64,000 bases of DNA from Chitinophaga barathri (GCF_003807585.1 NZ_RMBX01000013.1:62001-126000), one strand, 5' to 3'. Positions 17,701-26,523 are shown, counted from the first letter of the stretch. Numbers and translations are program-made. The notes: generated by a model from the sequence alone, not told the origin.

Positions 17701-20700
17701 CCCACCACCCGCTGGGGCGGTATCATGCGGGCCATAGATAACAGTGACTTCGAAACGGCAAACATCGAATTCATCGAATTCTGGATCCCCGATCCGTTCT
17801 TTAATAATCCCGGCAGCAGCGGCGGTTCCCTGTACTTCAACCTGGGTAACGTGTCCGAAGACGTGCTGAAAGATTCCCGCAAATCTTTTGAGAACGGCCT
17901 GCCCGATCCGAACACGGACCTGAACAAAGTGGACTCCTCGAACTGGGGCCGCGTGCCGAAGTTCCAGCAGCAGATCACGCAGGCGTTCGACAACGATCCC
18001 GCCATCCGCCGTTACCAGGACGTTGGTTTTGACGGCCTGGAAAACAGCGACGAACAACATTTCCGCGCCCGCTACCTGCAGGATCTCGCGGCGGTGTTCG
18101 GCACCGGGTCCCCCGCATTCCAGAATGTGGCAAACGACCCGTCCAACGACGATTATAGATGGTATCGCGACCCGGCTTACGACGCCGCGAGAACGGACAT
18201 CCTCGGCCGCTATAAAAAAATCAACGGACCAGACGGTAACTCGCCCGTGTCCAACGACAACTCACAATTCTCCAACGCCGCCACCAACTACCCCGAGTCG
18301 GAAGACCTGAACCGGGATAATACCATGAACGAAACGGAAGAATATTTCCAGTATCGCGTGGAGATGAAGCCGGACATGCAGGTGGGCAGCAATTACGTGG
18401 TGGACCGCTTCGTGACCCGCGTAACCCTGCCGAACGGCCAGCAGGCAGACCAGACCTGGTACCAGTTTAAAGTACCGGTAACGCAATACGACCGGAAAGT
18501 GGGCAACATACCGGACTTCAAAAGCATCCGTTTCATGCGTATGTTCCTCACCGGCTTCGAGGATTCTGTGGTACTGCGTTTTGCCAAACTGGACCTGGTG
18601 CGCAACCAATGGCGCCGCTACCTGTACGAGCTGAAGCCCGGCGATCCTATTCCCGTGGACCAGAACACCGTCTTTAATGCTTCCGCCGTGAACATTGAAG
18701 AAAACTCCAAACGCCAGCCGATCCCCTACGTACTGCCTCCCGGCATCCTGCGCCAGAACACGCTGAGCACTAACAGTACGAATATCCTGCTGAACGAACA
18801 GTCTCTGTCCGCGCAGATCTGTAACCTGAAAGACGGAGAGGTAAGGGCCATGTACAAAAACGTGCCGCTCGACCTCCGCCAGTATAAACGCCTCCAGATG
18901 TTCCTGCACGCGGAAGCCGTGAGCGACCCGCTGTCCCTGAAAGACGGTCAGCTGGAAGCCATCATCCGCGTGGGCAGCGACTTCACCGAAAACTATTACG
19001 AATACCGCATCCCGCTGAAAGTAACGCCCTGGAGCTCCGCCCGGGATACTGAAATATGGCCGGTGGAAAACGATGTGGACCTGGACCTGGACAAATTTGC
19101 CCGTCTCAAACAGACCCGTAACATGAACGGGGCCAGCCCGCTCATTCCCTACGAAGAACGCGAAGGCGCCAATGTACTGTCCGTGGTGGGTAACCCCAGC
19201 CTTGGCGATGTGCGCAACGTCATGATCGGTGTGCTGAACCCGAAAGATGACGGCCTGCCCAAGTGCACGGAAGTATGGTTCAACGAGCTGCGCCTCACCG
19301 GCCTGGATGAAAAAGGCGGCTATGCTGCCCTCGCCAGGGTGGACCTCGGCCTGTCCGACCTCGGTACCCTCACCTTCAGCGGCAATATGCACACCGCAGG
19401 CTTCGGTAATATAGACCAGCGCGTAAATGACCGTTTCAGGGACAACTTCCTGCAATACGACATCGCCACGAACCTGGACCTCGGCAAGCTGCTGCCAAAG
19501 AGCGTAGGCGTGACAGTACCCGTGTACGCCGGTTATTCCCAGACCACCAGCAATCCCGAATACGATCCGTACGACCTGGACATCAAACTGAAAGATAAAC
19601 TGGCGCTGGCCCGCGACAGGGAATCCCGCGACTCCATCAGGAAAAACGCGCAGGACTTTACCTCCATCACCAGCCTCAACTTTACCAACGTGCGTAAAAT
19701 GGCGCTGGACAAAAAGAAGAACCGCCTCTGGGATATCGAGAACTTCGATGTGAGTTATTCCTATTCGCAGATCAGCCGCCACAACCCGCAGATACAAAGC
19801 GATGTGCTCACCCGTCACCGCGGGGGCCTTGGTTATAATTATGCAGGCACGCAGAAATTCATCGAGCCGCTCAAGGGCCTGATCAAAAGCAAAAGCCCCT
19901 GGCTGGCGCTGCTGCGTGATTTTAACTTCAACTACGTGCCTACGCTGATCAGTTTCCGGGCGGACGTCACGCGCCAGTTCGGCGCCACCCGTATGCGCAA
20001 TATCGGCGGCGGCGGCTTCCTGCTGCAGGAAACCTACGATAAGTACTTCCGATTCGACCGGTATTATTCCCTGAAATGGGACCTTTCCCGCAACCTTTCG
20101 TTCGACTTCAATGCCGTGAACAACTCGCGCATAGACGAACCCGCGGGCAGGATCAACACCGGCGCGAAAAAAGATTCCGTGAGCCAGAACTTCTGGAAGG
20201 GCGGCCGTACCACCAACTATTTCCAGAATGCCAACGTTACGTATACATTGCCCACCGCCAAAGTGCCGGCCCTCAGCTGGACGAACGTGGCGCTGAGTTA
20301 TGCTACCGAATACCGCTGGATAGGCGCTTCGAGGCTGGCCACTTACCTGGGTAACGCCATTGAGAACTCCAACCAGAAGACGTTGACCGCGGAATTTAAA
20401 TTCAACGAACTGTACAACCGCAATAAATGGTTGCGGAAGATCAATGCGAACGCAGCTTCAGGAGGCGAATACGTACCACCCGGAATGAGCAATACCCCCG
20501 GGGCGCAGAAACAGCAGCAGGACAAAAAAGAAGAAGATGACGGCATCAGTCCCGTTGTGAAAGGCCTGATGCGCGTGGTGATGGCACTGAAACGCGTGAA
20601 TGTGAACTATTCCGAAAACTCCGGCACCCGTATGCCGGGCTACCTGGACAGTACCAAGATCGTAGGTATGAACTGGCAGTCTATGGCGCCGGGTCTTGCT

Positions 20701-21993
20701 TTCACATTCGGCAAGCAGCCGGACAAAGCGTTTATGGACGACTTCTCCAAACGCGGCCTGCTGAGCCCGGACACGCTGTTCAACATCCAGTTCCAGCAGC
20801 AGTTCACCCAAAAGCTGGACATCCAGGCGCAACTGGAGCCGGTACGGGATCTGCGCATCGATCTCAACCTGACGAAATCATTCTCCAAAACGCATACGGA
20901 ACTGTTCAAGGATACGATCGGGAACGGCATATTCAATCACCTGAACCCTTACGATGCGGGCGGTTTTGAGATCACCTTCATTGCGATCAAGACCATGTGG
21001 GGCAAGATCGATACGGAAAACGGCATCTCGCAGACTTTCAAAAACTTCGAAGGCTTCCGCCAGCGGGTATCCGAACGCCTTGGCAATGAAAACCCGTACA
21101 GCCAGGACCCGAGCCTGCCCAAATACGACCCGAAAGACCCGACCTACCGGTATGGTTACGGCCGTTATGCGCAGGACGTGCTCATTCCCGCGTTCCTGGC
21201 GGCTTACACCGGCACTACGCCCGAAGAAGCGCCGCTGCTGAAGAACTATGCGAAAAACGTACGGTCCAATCCTTTCAAAGACATCCTGCCGCGCCCCAAC
21301 TGGCGCATCAGCTATAACGGCCTGAGCCGCATCAAGCCATTTACGGACTTCCTGACGAACTTCACGCTTACGCACCAGTATACCGGCCTGCTGAGCATGA
21401 ATTCCTACAATACAGCACTGGTATTCTACGACCCGCTGATCCTGGGTTATCCCGCGTTCAGGGACAGTGTGAGCGGTAACTACGTGCCATACTTCCTGGT
21501 GCCGAACCTCACCATCACCGAGTCGTTCGTACCCCTGCTGGAAGCGGACATGACCTTTACGAATTCATTGAACCTGCGCATTGGTTTCCGCAGAAGCCGT
21601 ACCCTCAGCCTCAGCCTGATCGATTACCAGCTGAGCGAAATGCGCTCCAGCGAGATCACCGTGGGCGGCGGATACCGCGTGCGCGGCCTGCCCATGCCGA
21701 TCAAGATCGGGAAAGACGGCGGCAAACGCCTCGAAAACGATCTGAACTTCAGGCTGGACCTTAGCTTCCGCGACGATAAGACCGTGAACAACAGGCTGGA
21801 CGCAGACCTGGTGATACCCACCAGCGGCCAGAAAGTAGTGAGCATCGCGCCATCGATAGATTACGTGGTGAACAACCGTCTTAATATCAAATTCTTCTAC
21901 GACCGACGCCAGACCATCCCGGTGATATCCACCGCGTACCCGGTAACGAATACGCGCGGCGGTCTTACGCTCCGGTTCATGCTGGCGCAATAA
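14737..21993 (+). CDS. sprA: SprA/Sov-like outer-membrane translocon of the type IX secretion system
   Basis: 2418 residues, the giant size of SprA (cell surface protein SprA; Sov in Porphyromonas). The start is TTG 14737: an in-frame TAA lies three codons upstream and no ATG is near. The N-terminus (A-R-K-K-Y-Y-G-A-L-A-V-I-G-V-V-S-F) is a signal peptide. The protein is rich in alternating strands and ends L-T-L-R-F-M-L-A-Q, as expected for an outer-membrane barrel. SprA forms the pore through which proteins with C-terminal sorting domains leave the cell; two such proteins are at 27,725 and 29,925. A terminator follows. Confidence 0.93.
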   Translation: MARKKYYGALAVIGVVSFIIVESAARNRTSSGYTYRNISGIEEKGEETDITNRPDTTAKPDTLKYPIRDRRGTSVTDPVRNAIDLKDPASIQKNVEYDPVTKQYIVSEKIGNQFYRQPTVMSFGDFYRLQAAQSERDYWQKRANTIGNLNQRAGAPQLYYGDKLFDRVFGGTKVDIKPQGSLGLTFGYQGQNVKNPVLVERARKNGGFDFDIDINMNVTGKIGEKLKLITNYNTQSTFDFENQVKLEYTGYQDEIIKKIEAGNVSFPLSSSLIPGVQSLFGIKTQLQFGRLTMTSVLSNQKSQKQNMVLRGGNSVTDFVRRADEYEDNRHFLLSQFFRDTFNYAMATLPVIRTQAYITRIEVWVTNKSGATTDTRDIVGLMDIGENRPFNTAIQSRTSSRLPDNQMSNDLYQNLISDPGARNTGTVVSRLLGLGLQPVQDFEKTFARKLDSTDYTVNRQIGFVSLVQQLQPDEVLAVAFQYTYNGKVFQVGEFSQDVPPDQNNSANQRILFLKMLKATSARPTLPIWDLMMKNIYSTDAFQINRADFKLDVLYKDPGTDTRAPSEKRYLPDAQGQYSGAPIITLLNLDRLNNQNDPQPDGVFDYVEGYTIFPQNGKIMFPVLEPFGEALRPVFGGNPVLEKQYMYNTLYDSIKVIAQQFPNLNRYLLRGSYKSANSSEISLNALNIPRGSVTVTAGGQQLREDVDFIIDYNLGRIKIINGGVLSSGVPINVQFENNALFGQQVRNYMGTRLDYYVNDKLNLGGTVVRMSERPYYQKVNYGDDPINNTVVGLDANYISEWRGLSRMLDKLPNYQTQQPATINFTGEVARLFPGHSKLVNEPGSKQGQVMIDDFEGARNGYDLKFPATAWSLASTPRDATDANGNILFPEAAFNDTLAYGKNRALLAWYIIEPTLQIPKSPNLPPGVTDASQSDPRTRLIYQRDVFPNRSTDFGQSQLSTLDLAYYPEEKGPYNFEATAGALTPQGRLRNPTTRWGGIMRAIDNSDFETANIEFIEFWIPDPFFNNPGSSGGSLYFNLGNVSEDVLKDSRKSFENGLPDPNTDLNKVDSSNWGRVPKFQQQITQAFDNDPAIRRYQDVGFDGLENSDEQHFRARYLQDLAAVFGTGSPAFQNVANDPSNDDYRWYRDPAYDAARTDILGRYKKINGPDGNSPVSNDNSQFSNAATNYPESEDLNRDNTMNETEEYFQYRVEMKPDMQVGSNYVVDRFVTRVTLPNGQQADQTWYQFKVPVTQYDRKVGNIPDFKSIRFMRMFLTGFEDSVVLRFAKLDLVRNQWRRYLYELKPGDPIPVDQNTVFNASAVNIEENSKRQPIPYVLPPGILRQNTLSTNSTNILLNEQSLSAQICNLKDGEVRAMYKNVPLDLRQYKRLQMFLHAEAVSDPLSLKDGQLEAIIRVGSDFTENYYEYRIPLKVTPWSSARDTEIWPVENDVDLDLDKFARLKQTRNMNGASPLIPYEEREGANVLSVVGNPSLGDVRNVMIGVLNPKDDGLPKCTEVWFNELRLTGLDEKGGYAALARVDLGLSDLGTLTFSGNMHTAGFGNIDQRVNDRFRDNFLQYDIATNLDLGKLLPKSVGVTVPVYAGYSQTTSNPEYDPYDLDIKLKDKLALARDRESRDSIRKNAQDFTSITSLNFTNVRKMALDKKKNRLWDIENFDVSYSYSQISRHNPQIQSDVLTRHRGGLGYNYAGTQKFIEPLKGLIKSKSPWLALLRDFNFNYVPTLISFRADVTRQFGATRMRNIGGGGFLLQETYDKYFRFDRYYSLKWDLSRNLSFDFNAVNNSRIDEPAGRINTGAKKDSVSQNFWKGGRTTNYFQNANVTYTLPTAKVPALSWTNVALSYATEYRWIGASRLATYLGNAIENSNQKTLTAEFKFNELYNRNKWLRKINANAASGGEYVPPGMSNTPGAQKQQQDKKEEDDGISPVVKGLMRVVMALKRVNVNYSENSGTRMPGYLDSTKIVGMNWQSMAPGLAFTFGKQPDKAFMDDFSKRGLLSPDTLFNIQFQQQFTQKLDIQAQLEPVRDLRIDLNLTKSFSKTHTELFKDTIGNGIFNHLNPYDAGGFEITFIAIKTMWGKIDTENGISQTFKNFEGFRQRVSERLGNENPYSQDPSLPKYDPKDPTYRYGYGRYAQDVLIPAFLAAYTGTTPEEAPLLKNYAKNVRSNPFKDILPRPNWRISYNGLSRIKPFTDFLTNFTLTHQYTGLLSMNSYNTALVFYDPLILGYPAFRDSVSGNYVPYFLVPNLTITESFVPLLEADMTFTNSLNLRIGFRRSRTLSLSLIDYQLSEMRSSEITVGGGYRVRGLPMPIKIGKDGGKRLENDLNFRLDLSFRDDKTVNNRLDADLVIPTSGQKVVSIAPSIDYVVNNRLNIKFFYDRRQTIPVISTAYPVTNTRGGLTLRFMLAQ

Positions 21994-22016
21994 ACGTTTA
22001 ACAGCAGCAATGCGGC

Positions 22017-22058
22017 AACGGGGAGTCCAAACCATTTGGATTCCCCGTTTGTTTTTTA
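22017..22058 (+). terminator. rho-independent terminator after sprA
   Basis: Near-perfect 15-bp inverted repeat AACGGGGAGTCCAAA / TTTGGATTCCCCGTT (22017-22031, 22035-22049; one G-T mismatch) followed by TGTTTTTT. It ends the ruvA-sprA unit. Confidence 0.85.
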
Positions 22059-22100
22059 GTAGAATTGATAGAAATCATTTCACCGGATTTATCTAAACCG

Positions 22101-22108
22101 TACTTTTG
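22101..22108 (+). promoter_or_regulatory. -7 promoter box of the small Cys-motif gene
   Basis: TACTTTTG matches TAnnTTTG, with the ATG 9 nt downstream at 22118. The leader is very short. Confidence 0.45.
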
Positions 22109-22117
22109 GTGCATTCT

Positions 22118-22480
22118 ATGAGGTATCTGTTCGTCATAACCGTTCTCGCAGGGCTGATGTTGCAAACATTCGGCAAGGGCCTGGTATTGGCGGAATTTAT
22201 GCTGAACCAGGACTACATTGCCCGGGTGCTTTGCATCAACAAAGCGAAGCCCAAGCTCGCCTGTAACGGCCAGTGCCAGCTGATGAAAAAAATGGAGCAG
22301 GAATCCAAAAAGGAACAGAACGGCAACGCCATCAAGGACAAGTACGAAGTGATCTTTTCCGAAGTGGCAGCCAGCTTCTCGTTCACACCTGCGGCCACAG
22401 CCGTTGAATTGTTTACAGCCGGTACCGGTTACATCCCCGCCCGCCCGCTTTACGCGGTCTTTCACCCACCCCGGGCCTGA
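22118..22480 (+). CDS. small membrane-anchored or exported protein with C-x9-C-x3-C motif
   Basis: 120 residues from ATG 22118; upstream in-frame TTG/GTG codons overlap the promoter box and are not used. Residues 1-20 form a hydrophobic signal or anchor. The segment 39-57 has Cys39, Cys49 and Cys53 (V-L-C-I-N-K, then L-A-C-N-G-Q-C-Q-L-M-K-K), followed by a Lys/Glu-rich helix. I do not recognise a named family, although the C-N-G-x-C-x-L-x-K pattern looks like a metal- or disulfide-binding knuckle. A TonB-dependent receptor and a Cys-rich lipoprotein follow, so a role in metal uptake is a reasonable but unproven guess. Confidence 0.6.
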   Translation: MRYLFVITVLAGLMLQTFGKGLVLAEFMLNQDYIARVLCINKAKPKLACNGQCQLMKKMEQESKKEQNGNAIKDKYEVIFSEVAASFSFTPAATAVELFTAGTGYIPARPLYAVFHPPRA

Positions 22481-22505
22481 TCCTTCTCAATTCTTACACG
22501 CTATG

Positions 22506-22749
22506 TTTACCCCGTTAAAGGGTAAAGCACAATTTTGCACACCGTTGTCCGGAGATGACATACCGGTAAGCCGTGGACGCTGATTTCCAACACAGGTACG
22601 AAGCTAAAACCTATTCCCGCAGATGGCGGGACGGGTAAGGGTTTCGCATGCGGATAAGCAGCCCCGCCGGCACGGAATATAACTGAGCCCTTTCCGAAGG
22701 GCCCGGCAACGATTAGGTGCCCCCATACGTAAACGTTTAAAGCAAATTC
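22506..22749 (+). other. structured leader region upstream of TonB receptor
   Basis: The 269-bp gap before the receptor gene has several hairpins: TTTACCC/GGGTAAA (22506-22526), CCCGC/GCGGG (22616-22630) and GCCCTT/AAGGGC with a TCCG loop (22687-22702), the last one 47 nt before ATG 22750. GC-rich motifs such as CCGGAGATGACATACCGG add further pairing potential. The middle (ACGGGTAAGG, then GATAAGCAGCCCCGCC) faintly recalls the 3' part of cobalamin riboswitches, but the diagnostic GCCACTG box is absent. A riboswitch or attenuator is a hypothesis only. Confidence 0.3.
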
Positions 22750-25038
22750 ATGCATCGCATATCCATCCTTATATGCCTGACGCTTTGCTGCTTTTCAACA
22801 TTTGCGCAGGACGCTTTGCAGGGCAGGGTCATTGATGCCCAGACCCGCGAAGCGATTCCCGGCGCAAATATTCAGGCCGCCAAAAGCGGCTGCCAGTCGG
22901 ACCAACAGGGTAAATTTTCCCTGCCGGCCATTAAAGCCAAAGACTCCATCCGCATATCCGTACTGGGTTACACGCCCCTGCAAATGGCCGTGAACCAGGA
23001 GCGGAACATGACCATTTATCTTGAACCGTTGCCCACCCGGCTGAACGAAGTGATCGTATCCGCCGGGCGCGACAAACAATACCGTACGGATGCCCCCGTG
23101 GCCATCAGCACCATTTCCACGCAGATGATCCGCGAAACAAAAGCCACCTCGCTGGAGCAGCTGATGAATAAAGTGAGCGGCGTGTACATGGTGGACCTTG
23201 GCAACGAGCAGCATACCATGGCCATCCGCCAGCCCATCGGTTACCGCAGCCTGTTCCTTTACCTGGAAGACGGTATTCCCATCCGCACCACGGGCGATTT
23301 TAACCACAACGCGCTCATCGAGATCAATATGGCGGCGCTGAAGACGATAGAAGTGATCCGTGGCCCCGCATCGTCGCTGTATGGCAGCGAAGCGGTAGGC
23401 GGCGCGGTCAACTTCATCACCGCTTCCCCCACTTTATTACCGACGGCTAAGATCCAGGCGGAGATGAGTGACCAGGGATATAAAAGGACAGACTTCACGC
23501 TCTCCGCCACCTCCGGCAAGCTGGGCCTGCTGGTTGGCGGCTACTACGCCGATCAGCGGAACGGGTACATCGATCACAGCGACTTCCGTAAACTGGCGCT
23601 GACGGTAAAAGCACAATACAAATTCAGCGACCGCAGCACCTGGACGAACGCAGTGTCCTACGTGGATTATAAAACAGACCAGACCGGCGGCGTGGACAGT
23701 GCGAACTTTTATTCCCGCAACTACAAAAGTTTTCACACGTTTTCTTACCGCCTGGTGAAAGCATTCCGCGTACGCAGCACCTTCGAGCATACCTGGAACA
23801 GCCGGAACAGCACCGGCTTTACCGCGTTTTTCCGCAACAATGAAATAGGCCAGAATCCTTTTTACGCCATCAAAACCACCAGCGACCCGCTGAAAGCAAG
23901 AGGCGAGATCAACAGCGATCAGTTCAACAGTTACGGTGTGCTGGTGCAGCACAAAAAAGGATTCGGCTGGAAAAAAGCGTCGCTGATCGCGGGGCTCAGC
24001 ATGGATTACAGTCCTGCCACCTATTTCGCGGAGTACATTGATGTGGACCGCAATGCGGAGGGATATTTCACCGGCTATACGCCCACAGATTCCGTACTTA
24101 CGGATTACCGCGCCGGCTTGCTGAACACCGCCGCTTACGTACAGGCTGAAATGAGCCCGCTCGAACACCTGAAACTGGTTGCCGCCCTGCGTTACGACCG
24201 TATGGATTACAACTTCGACAATCATCTGCCTCCTTCCGCCTTTACCGGGTCGCCGGATGAGCGCAACCATTTCAAAGCATGGTCTCCCAAGATCGGGCTT
24301 ACGTATGATTTCGGGCGAGACCGTGGGTTGTATGCGAATTTCAGCGTGGGTTTTGCTCCGCCGAATATTTCGGAACTGTACCGCGGCGTGAAAGTGCCCG
24401 TGCTCAAACCCGCCACGTATAACAATTACGAAGCGGGCGGCTGGTTTGCTTTTGCGGAAAACAAAGGGTATGTGGATGTGAGCGTTTACCGGATGGACGG
24501 CGCGAATGAGATCGTGAGCGTGAGGCTGGCGGATAACTCCTCGGAGAACCGTAATGCCGGCAAAACCCGTCACAGCGGCGTGGAATGGAACCTGCGGTAT
24601 GCGCCCGTGCCTTCGCTGCTTTTCCGTACAGGCGGCACCGTGGCCAAACATGAGTTCATCGAATACGAGGACAAAGGGAAACAATACGGCGGCAATGACA
24701 TGAACGGCGCCCCCAACCTGATCACGAACACGGAAATCACCTACAAACCCTCTTTCCTCAAAGGCATCCGCCTGGGTATGGAATGGCAGCATGTTGGGAA
24801 ATATTACATGGACCCCGCCAACACGGAGGAATACGGCGGCTATGAACTGTTCAACGCCCGCGCGGGTTATACGCTCGGCGGGTTTGAATGCTGGGTGAAC
24901 TGCCGGAACATCGCCGATGTGATGTACGCCACCACCGCCGAAAAGACCGCCTTCGGCAAAAGCTACCGCCCCGGTCCGAACAGGACTTTCAACGTGGGTC
25001 TGGCTTATACATTCACCTGTAAGCAAAGTAAGAACTGA
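22750..25038 (+). CDS. TonB-dependent outer-membrane receptor with CarboxypepD-like N-domain
   Basis: 762 residues. Residues 1-19 are a signal peptide (cleaved after F-A). Residues about 22-95 form the carboxypeptidase-regulatory-like domain usual in Bacteroidota receptors (L-Q-G-R-V-I-D-A-Q-T). The plug follows at about 105-225 (E-V-I-V-S-A-G-R, then I-E-V-I-R-G-P-A-S-S-L-Y-G-S-E-A-V-G-G), then a 22-strand type barrel ending in N-V-G-L-A-Y-T-F. It is not a SusC-type length and has no SusD partner. It is translationally coupled to the next gene (ATGA overlap type). Substrate unknown; Cys-rich neighbours hint at a metal. Confidence 0.88.
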   Translation: MHRISILICLTLCCFSTFAQDALQGRVIDAQTREAIPGANIQAAKSGCQSDQQGKFSLPAIKAKDSIRISVLGYTPLQMAVNQERNMTIYLEPLPTRLNEVIVSAGRDKQYRTDAPVAISTISTQMIRETKATSLEQLMNKVSGVYMVDLGNEQHTMAIRQPIGYRSLFLYLEDGIPIRTTGDFNHNALIEINMAALKTIEVIRGPASSLYGSEAVGGAVNFITASPTLLPTAKIQAEMSDQGYKRTDFTLSATSGKLGLLVGGYYADQRNGYIDHSDFRKLALTVKAQYKFSDRSTWTNAVSYVDYKTDQTGGVDSANFYSRNYKSFHTFSYRLVKAFRVRSTFEHTWNSRNSTGFTAFFRNNEIGQNPFYAIKTTSDPLKARGEINSDQFNSYGVLVQHKKGFGWKKASLIAGLSMDYSPATYFAEYIDVDRNAEGYFTGYTPTDSVLTDYRAGLLNTAAYVQAEMSPLEHLKLVAALRYDRMDYNFDNHLPPSAFTGSPDERNHFKAWSPKIGLTYDFGRDRGLYANFSVGFAPPNISELYRGVKVPVLKPATYNNYEAGGWFAFAENKGYVDVSVYRMDGANEIVSVRLADNSSENRNAGKTRHSGVEWNLRYAPVPSLLFRTGGTVAKHEFIEYEDKGKQYGGNDMNGAPNLITNTEITYKPSFLKGIRLGMEWQHVGKYYMDPANTEEYGGYELFNARAGYTLGGFECWVNCRNIADVMYATTAEKTAFGKSYRPGPNRTFNVGLAYTFTCKQSKN

Positions 25039-26237
25039 TGAAAAGACTGATCACTGTATTCGTCATATTCCTGGCCGCCTGCCAGAGCCGGCAGATATCC
25101 GGCAGTGCGGAACGCGTAGTCTCGGATACCGCGCGCAACGCCTCCTGCACCTACCTGACCCGCGACGCCGCGGGCAGGCCGGTGCTCAGCTGGGTGGAGC
25201 AGCGGGCGGGGGAAGAAACAGGCATGTTGTATTATGCCGTATCGCCGGACAACGGGGAGACTTTCCCCCCGGGGAAGCCGGTCCCCACCGCGCAGGGCAT
25301 CCTTCCCCATGGAGAAAACATGCCAAAGATGATCTTCCGGCCAAACGGGGAGGTAATAGCCATGTACGGCACCCAAAGCAACGACCCGCGTAATAAATAC
25401 GCCGGCAAGGTATTTTACACCCTTTCCGCGGACGGAGGCGCCACCTGGCAGCCCGCAGTCCCCCTCGTGACGGATACCGCCGGTTACGACCAGCGTTATT
25501 TCGATATGGCCGTGCTGCCTTCCGGCGAAGCGGTCACCATCTGGCTGGACAACCGGAAACCGCATAAACAGGAAGGTTCCACCCTTTACATTGCCACTAC
25601 CGGCGCCACACCCGGCTTCCACCGCGAGCGGCCCATTGTACAGACCGTCTGCCAGTGCTGCCGCACCGCGCTGTACGTAGACGCACAGGGCGGCCTTCAC
25701 GCAGCCTTCCGCGACATTATCCAGGACACGATCCGCGACATGGTGCACATTTTTTCGAAAGACGGTGGGGAAACCTTCACCCAGCCGGTCCGCATCAGTG
25801 CGGACAACTGGGCCATCAACGGCTGTCCTCATACGGGGCCCGCCATGGTGCGTAATGCCAATGGCCTGCACTTCGCGTGGTTCACCATGGGAGGCGGCCA
25901 GGGAGTTTTCTACTGCCAGAGCCCGGACAATGGCATCACATATACCCGCAGGGAGAGCATCAGCGCCTTACCTACCGCCAAACATCCCCAGCTGGCGGTC
26001 CTCGGCAAAGGAGACCTTGCCCTTGTATGGGACGAGGCGGCGGATACCAGCGGGAACCGCATCGGCATCCTGCACAAATCCGCCGACGGGCAGACGCTGG
26101 AGCGGGAGTTCCTTACCCCGGAAAAGGAATTTGCCGGTTTCCCGGTTGTGGAGCGGGTAGGGGAAGGAGTACTGGTAGCGTATAAAAAACGGAGGAACGG
26201 AAAGGAAGGAATCTATGTGCGGAGTTTGAAGTTATAG
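25038..26237 (+). CDS. Asp-box (sialidase-like propeller) lipoprotein with CxCC motif
   Basis: 399 residues. A signal peptide ends in the lipobox F-L-A-A-C (Cys15). Four Asp boxes, the turn motif of sialidase/BNR propellers, are visible: S-P-D-N-G-E-T-F (69-76), S-A-D-G-G-A-T-W (130-137), S-K-D-G-G-E-T-F and S-P-D-N-G-I-T-Y. The sialidase catalytic Arg triad is not evident. A striking V-C-Q-C-C-R-T motif lies at 204-210, in the middle of the propeller. The ATG shares one base with the receptor's TGA, so the two act together. A surface substrate-binding partner of the receptor is inferred. Confidence 0.75.
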   Translation: MKRLITVFVIFLAACQSRQISGSAERVVSDTARNASCTYLTRDAAGRPVLSWVEQRAGEETGMLYYAVSPDNGETFPPGKPVPTAQGILPHGENMPKMIFRPNGEVIAMYGTQSNDPRNKYAGKVFYTLSADGGATWQPAVPLVTDTAGYDQRYFDMAVLPSGEAVTIWLDNRKPHKQEGSTLYIATTGATPGFHRERPIVQTVCQCCRTALYVDAQGGLHAAFRDIIQDTIRDMVHIFSKDGGETFTQPVRISADNWAINGCPHTGPAMVRNANGLHFAWFTMGGGQGVFYCQSPDNGITYTRRESISALPTAKHPQLAVLGKGDLALVWDEAADTSGNRIGILHKSADGQTLEREFLTPEKEFAGFPVVERVGEGVLVAYKKRRNGKEGIYVRSLKL

Positions 26238-26274
26238 CGATCGGGGTCTGCTGGTATTATTTTACCAGGCTTTC

Positions 26275-26340
26275 TCCTATAGCGATCCAATAGCGATCTT
26301 ATACCGATCCTATAGCGATCGTATAAGATAGGGTTTGGGG
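26275..26340. repeat. degenerate tandem repeat with 11-bp period (array B)
   Basis: Consecutive 11-mers: tcctatagcga (26275), tccaatagcga (26286), tcttataccga (26297), tcctatagcga (26308), tcgtataagat (26319), agggtttgggg (26330). The core TATAGCGA also occurs at the end of the preceding gene (26233-26240). No hairpin or frame explains it. Confidence 0.65.
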
Positions 26341-26426
26341 GAAATATAATATCACATCTAAACCATGTGAGGAAGGCTGACATTTTTTCTTAAAAGGACG
26401 ATCAAAATGGCAGTGGGTGGGGGTAA

Positions 26427-26492
26427 GTATGCTTTTGATATGCTTTTGGTATGCTCTTGATCTACTTTTGATATGCTTCAGCTATGTAACAA
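26427..26492. repeat. degenerate tandem repeat with 11-bp period (array C)
   Basis: Consecutive 11-mers: gtatgcttttg (26427), atatgcttttg (26438), gtatgctcttg (26449), atctacttttg (26460), atatgcttcag (26471), ctatgtaacaa (26482). The unit differs from array B only 90 bp away, but the period is the same. Confidence 0.65.
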
Positions 26493-26523
26493 AAGGGATT
26501 ACGGAACCCATCCTTTATAAAAT

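Noticed and set aside
22506..22749. Firm cobalamin or TPP riboswitch call
   Set aside because: The diagnostic GCCACTG box and the CTGAGA/ACCTGATC elements are missing, so only a structured leader is claimed.
22507..22755. 82-codon minus-strand frame across the TonB leader
   Set aside because: It lies wholly in a hairpin-rich leader, has no family pattern and would overlap the receptor start.
25038..26237. True sialidase
   Set aside because: Asp boxes are present but the sialidase Arg triad and FRIP-type motif are not visible; the Cys motif and coupling with a receptor point elsewhere.
26275..26492. CRISPR or iteron-type replication origin
   Set aside because: Units are 11 bp and degenerate, no DnaA boxes or rep gene are near, and similar arrays occur at three other places.
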